From contig NZ_DJUW01000008.1 of the NCBI RefSeq assembly GCF_002440635.1, forward strand, positions 1-22,354: DNA of 22,354 nt, written 5' to 3'. This document shows positions 21,049-22,354 of this stretch, piece after piece (within the stretch, counting starts at the first letter, position 1; each line of letters starts with the position of its first letter). The notes under the pieces are model-generated. The model did not search any database. It was not told the origin of the DNA and saw only the letters and a program-made list of their open reading frames with translations. Source of the stretch: Novosphingobium sp. UBA6272. Its GTDB lineage: Bacteria > Pseudomonadota > Alphaproteobacteria > Sphingomonadales > Sphingomonadaceae. The position numbers and the translations under genes were made by a program.

Positions 21049-21489
21049 ATGGACCGCAACGACCTGCTTCCGATCGGAGAACTGGCGCGGCGCACCGGGC
21101 TCGCGGTTTCGGCGATCCGGTTCTACGAGGACAAGGGCCTGATCCAGGCCTTCCGGACCATGGGCAACCAGCGCCGCTTCCTGCGCAGCGACATCCGCCG
21201 GCTGAGTTTCATCCTGATCGCGCAGAAGTTGGGGCTGGGCCTGGTCGAGATCGAGGCCGAGCTGTCCAAGCTGCCGCAGGGACGCACCCCGACCACCTCG
21301 GACTGGCGCAACATCAGCCGCTCGATGCGCGGGATGATCGACCAGAAGATCGCGCTGCTGACCCTGACCCGCCAGAAGCTCGACGAATGTATCGGCTGCG
21401 GCTGTCTGAGCCTTGAGCGGTGTCGGCTATACAACCGTGATGACCGCGCCGGGACGAAGGGGACGGGGCCGCGGTTTGTGCTGGATTAG
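21049..21489 (+). CDS. soxR: Redox-sensitive transcriptional activator SoxR
   Basis: SoxR is a MerR-family dimer whose [2Fe-2S] cluster is oxidised by redox-cycling compounds, turning it into an activator. The N-terminal winged helix (LPIGELARRTGLAVSAIRFY, then EDKGLI) is followed by a dimerisation helix. The cluster-binding motif is C-x2-C-x-C-x5-C, with Cys114, Cys117, Cys119 and Cys125 (CIGCGCLSLERC). The length of 146 residues is normal. A SoxR box lies in the divergent gap to the VOC gene. No soxS gene is present, consistent with direct control of targets outside the enteric bacteria. Confidence 0.97.
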   Translation: MDRNDLLPIGELARRTGLAVSAIRFYEDKGLIQAFRTMGNQRRFLRSDIRRLSFILIAQKLGLGLVEIEAELSKLPQGRTPTTSDWRNISRSMRGMIDQKIALLTLTRQKLDECIGCGCLSLERCRLYNRDDRAGTKGTGPRFVLD

Positions 21490-21776
21490 ATGCCGAGTGC
21501 CTTGCGCAACTCCGCGTTGATCCGCGATTGCCAGCCCTTGCCGGTCGCGCGGAACTTCTCGATCACATCGGGATCGAGCCGCAGCGTCACCTGCTTTTTC
21601 GGGTTTTCAGATTTGGGGCGGCCAAGCGGGTTCGTCCAGGTGCCAAGCGCCGGGCGCACAAGCTTGCCGCCGACATAGATCGCCGCGCCACGGAAATGGT
21701 CTTCAGTCCATTCTGGCGCGTCATCTGGATCAGTCCAAGGCTCGCTTTCGAGCTTCGATTTCCCGCTCATGCACAT
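21486..21776 (-). CDS. brnA: BrnA family antitoxin
   Basis: BrnA neutralises the BrnT ribonuclease and represses the operon. The 96-residue product ends with the RHH-type signature VTLRLDPDVIEKFRATGKGWQSRINAELRKAL, typical of BrnA. WTEDHFRGAAIYVGGKLVRPA is the toxin-binding N-terminal part. The start is either ATG 21776 or ATG 21770, both inside the end of brnT (overlap of 47 or 41 bp), as is usual for this operon. The 3' end overlaps the last 4 bases of soxR, tail to tail. Confidence 0.9.
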   Translation of the reverse strand: MCMSGKSKLESEPWTDPDDAPEWTEDHFRGAAIYVGGKLVRPALGTWTNPLGRPKSENPKKQVTLRLDPDVIEKFRATGKGWQSRINAELRKALGI

Positions 21777-22005
21777 ACCTCATTGAAATAATTCGGCGCC
21801 GATGAGTCCCTCTGGGGGTCCATACTATCGCAACCGGTCTATCATCGATCTGGCCAAAACTGATTATACGCACTTCACCGTAGTCAAACCGGTCATCAAC
21901 GAGTTCGATCTCAAGCGAATCGAATACCTTGGTTGCATCTGAAAAGTTTAGTCCTCGCTCACGCAGCGTCCGTTGACGCTTCTCTTCATCGTACTCCAAG
22001 TCCAC
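21730..22005 (-). CDS. brnT: BrnT family toxin (ribonuclease)
   Basis: BrnT is a RelE-fold ribonuclease toxin of type II systems. The 91-residue product matches the family: LEYDEEKRQRTLRERGLNFSDATKVF, RFDYGEVRIISFGQID, VAIVWTPRG and RRRIISMRYVHEREIEA. The GTG start at 22005 is chosen because GGAGG lies five bases upstream; the longer frame to 22149 has a poor N-terminus and enters the promoter. brnT precedes brnA in one operon. Local DNA upstream is noticeably richer in A/T than the flanking genes, which agrees with a mobile accessory insertion between soxR and smc. Confidence 0.9.
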   Translation of the reverse strand: MDLEYDEEKRQRTLRERGLNFSDATKVFDSLEIELVDDRFDYGEVRIISFGQIDDRPVAIVWTPRGTHRRRIISMRYVHEREIEARKRALD

Positions 22006-22082
22006 CGAAGCCTCCAAAACATGGGTTTCACGTTCGGCCTCTTTTGCCGGTGGGTCCGGGCGGCTGTTACCGCCGTCATGAC

Positions 22083-22112
22083 TATATGTAACTACAACAA
22101 AAGACCTGTCAA
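22083..22112 (-). promoter_or_regulatory. Promoter and possible operator of brnTA
   Basis: On the minus strand, TTGACA (22112-22107) is followed after 18 bases by CATATA (22088-22083); TATAGT two bases further is an alternative -10. Overlapping the -10 is the dyad TGTA-GT-TACA (22096-22087), a candidate site for repression by the BrnA/BrnT complex. The promoter starts just beyond the stop of smc. Confidence 0.6.
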
Positions 22113-22114
22113 GC

Positions 22115-22354
22115 CTACTCGGCCGCCAGCAGCTCTTCCGCCCCCTCAAGGTCCACGCTGACCAGCCGCGAGATCCCGCGCTCCACCATGGTCACGCCGA
22201 ACAGGCGGTGCATGCGGCTCATCGTCACGGCGTTGTGAGTGACGATCAGATAGCGGGTCTGGGTTTCGAGCACCATCGCGTCGAGCAGGTCGCAGAAGCG
22301 TTCGATGTTTGCATCGTCGAGCGGCGCGTCGACTTCGTCGAGCACGCAGATCGG
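22115..22354 (-). CDS. smc: Chromosome segregation protein SMC, C-terminal end (partial)
   Basis: The frame enters from the right edge and encodes the end of an SMC ATPase: PICVLDEVDAPLDDANIERFC contains the Walker B aspartate-glutamate and D-loop, followed by TRYLIVTHNAVTMSRMHRLFGVTM and the family-typical VERGISRLVSVDL ending. SMC compacts and organises the chromosome with ScpA/ScpB. About 79 C-terminal residues are in the window; the gene starts beyond it. brnTA lies directly downstream in the same direction, but with its own promoter. Confidence 0.95.
   Translation of the reverse strand, partial: PICVLDEVDAPLDDANIERFCDLLDAMVLETQTRYLIVTHNAVTMSRMHRLFGVTMVERGISRLVSVDLEGAEELLAAE

Noticed and set aside
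1..22354. CRISPR array, phage, integrase, transposase, tRNA or rRNA gene
   Set aside because: No regularly spaced direct repeats, no recognisable mobile-element proteins and no RNA gene signatures were seen on either strand.

Overview
The window looks like chromosomal DNA of a high-GC alphaproteobacterium of the order Sphingomonadales (Novosphingobium/Erythrobacter-like). This is inferred from protein flavour and gene layout, not from a search. Supporting signs are a ribosomal protein L21 with a long Lys/Ala tail next to L27, a plant-type glutamate-cysteine ligase next to RsmE and UbiA, a TPR membrane protein followed by BamB, and intergenic inverted repeats of a kind common in sphingomonads. 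Almost everything is housekeeping or lightly accessory. No phage, CRISPR array, transposase, tRNA or rRNA was seen, and there is no gene-free stretch over 300 bases.

Left edge (1-1730): an upstream gene ends at 49. A GntR/UTRA regulator follows that changes, in frame, into the C-terminal half of the sulfur-carrier protein MoaD near 630-650. Next come MoaE and a convergent small lipoprotein. The chimera is the strangest object in the window: it is either a real recombination scar or an assembly misjoin. 1730-2710 is the rplU-rpmA ribosomal operon with a promoter-like -35, a strongly folded leader and an intrinsic terminator. 2830-5800 holds a GNAT acetyltransferase, a large branched palindromic element, a COG3687-type metal-dependent hydrolase divergent from a TetR regulator, and the folate-binding Fe-S protein YgfZ. 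5944-11229 holds dihydroorotase (pyrC), a RarD-type permease, an uncharacterised lipoprotein, a lone astD and an alpha/beta hydrolase.

11338-14914 holds a TPR membrane protein and BamB (outer-membrane assembly), followed by a polytopic ICMT-like protein. 14931-17409 on the minus strand is rsmE, gshA and an ABM-domain monooxygenase, the last two coupled through a TGATG overlap. Divergent from it, ubiA, a small lipoprotein and a YedK/HMCES-type SRAP protein form a tight plus-strand cluster (17576-19557).

Right edge (19753-22354): an arylamine N-acetyltransferase and a VOC-fold protein overlap by 8 bp and are transcribed away from soxR. A near-perfect SoxR box lies in the shared gap, so the pair is a good candidate for a redox-drug-responsive detoxification operon. 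A BrnT/BrnA type II toxin-antitoxin pair with its own promoter sits between soxR and the 3' end of smc, which runs off the window.

Four different inverted-repeat families fill four of the larger intergenic gaps. Two lie between convergent genes and two within divergent promoter regions.
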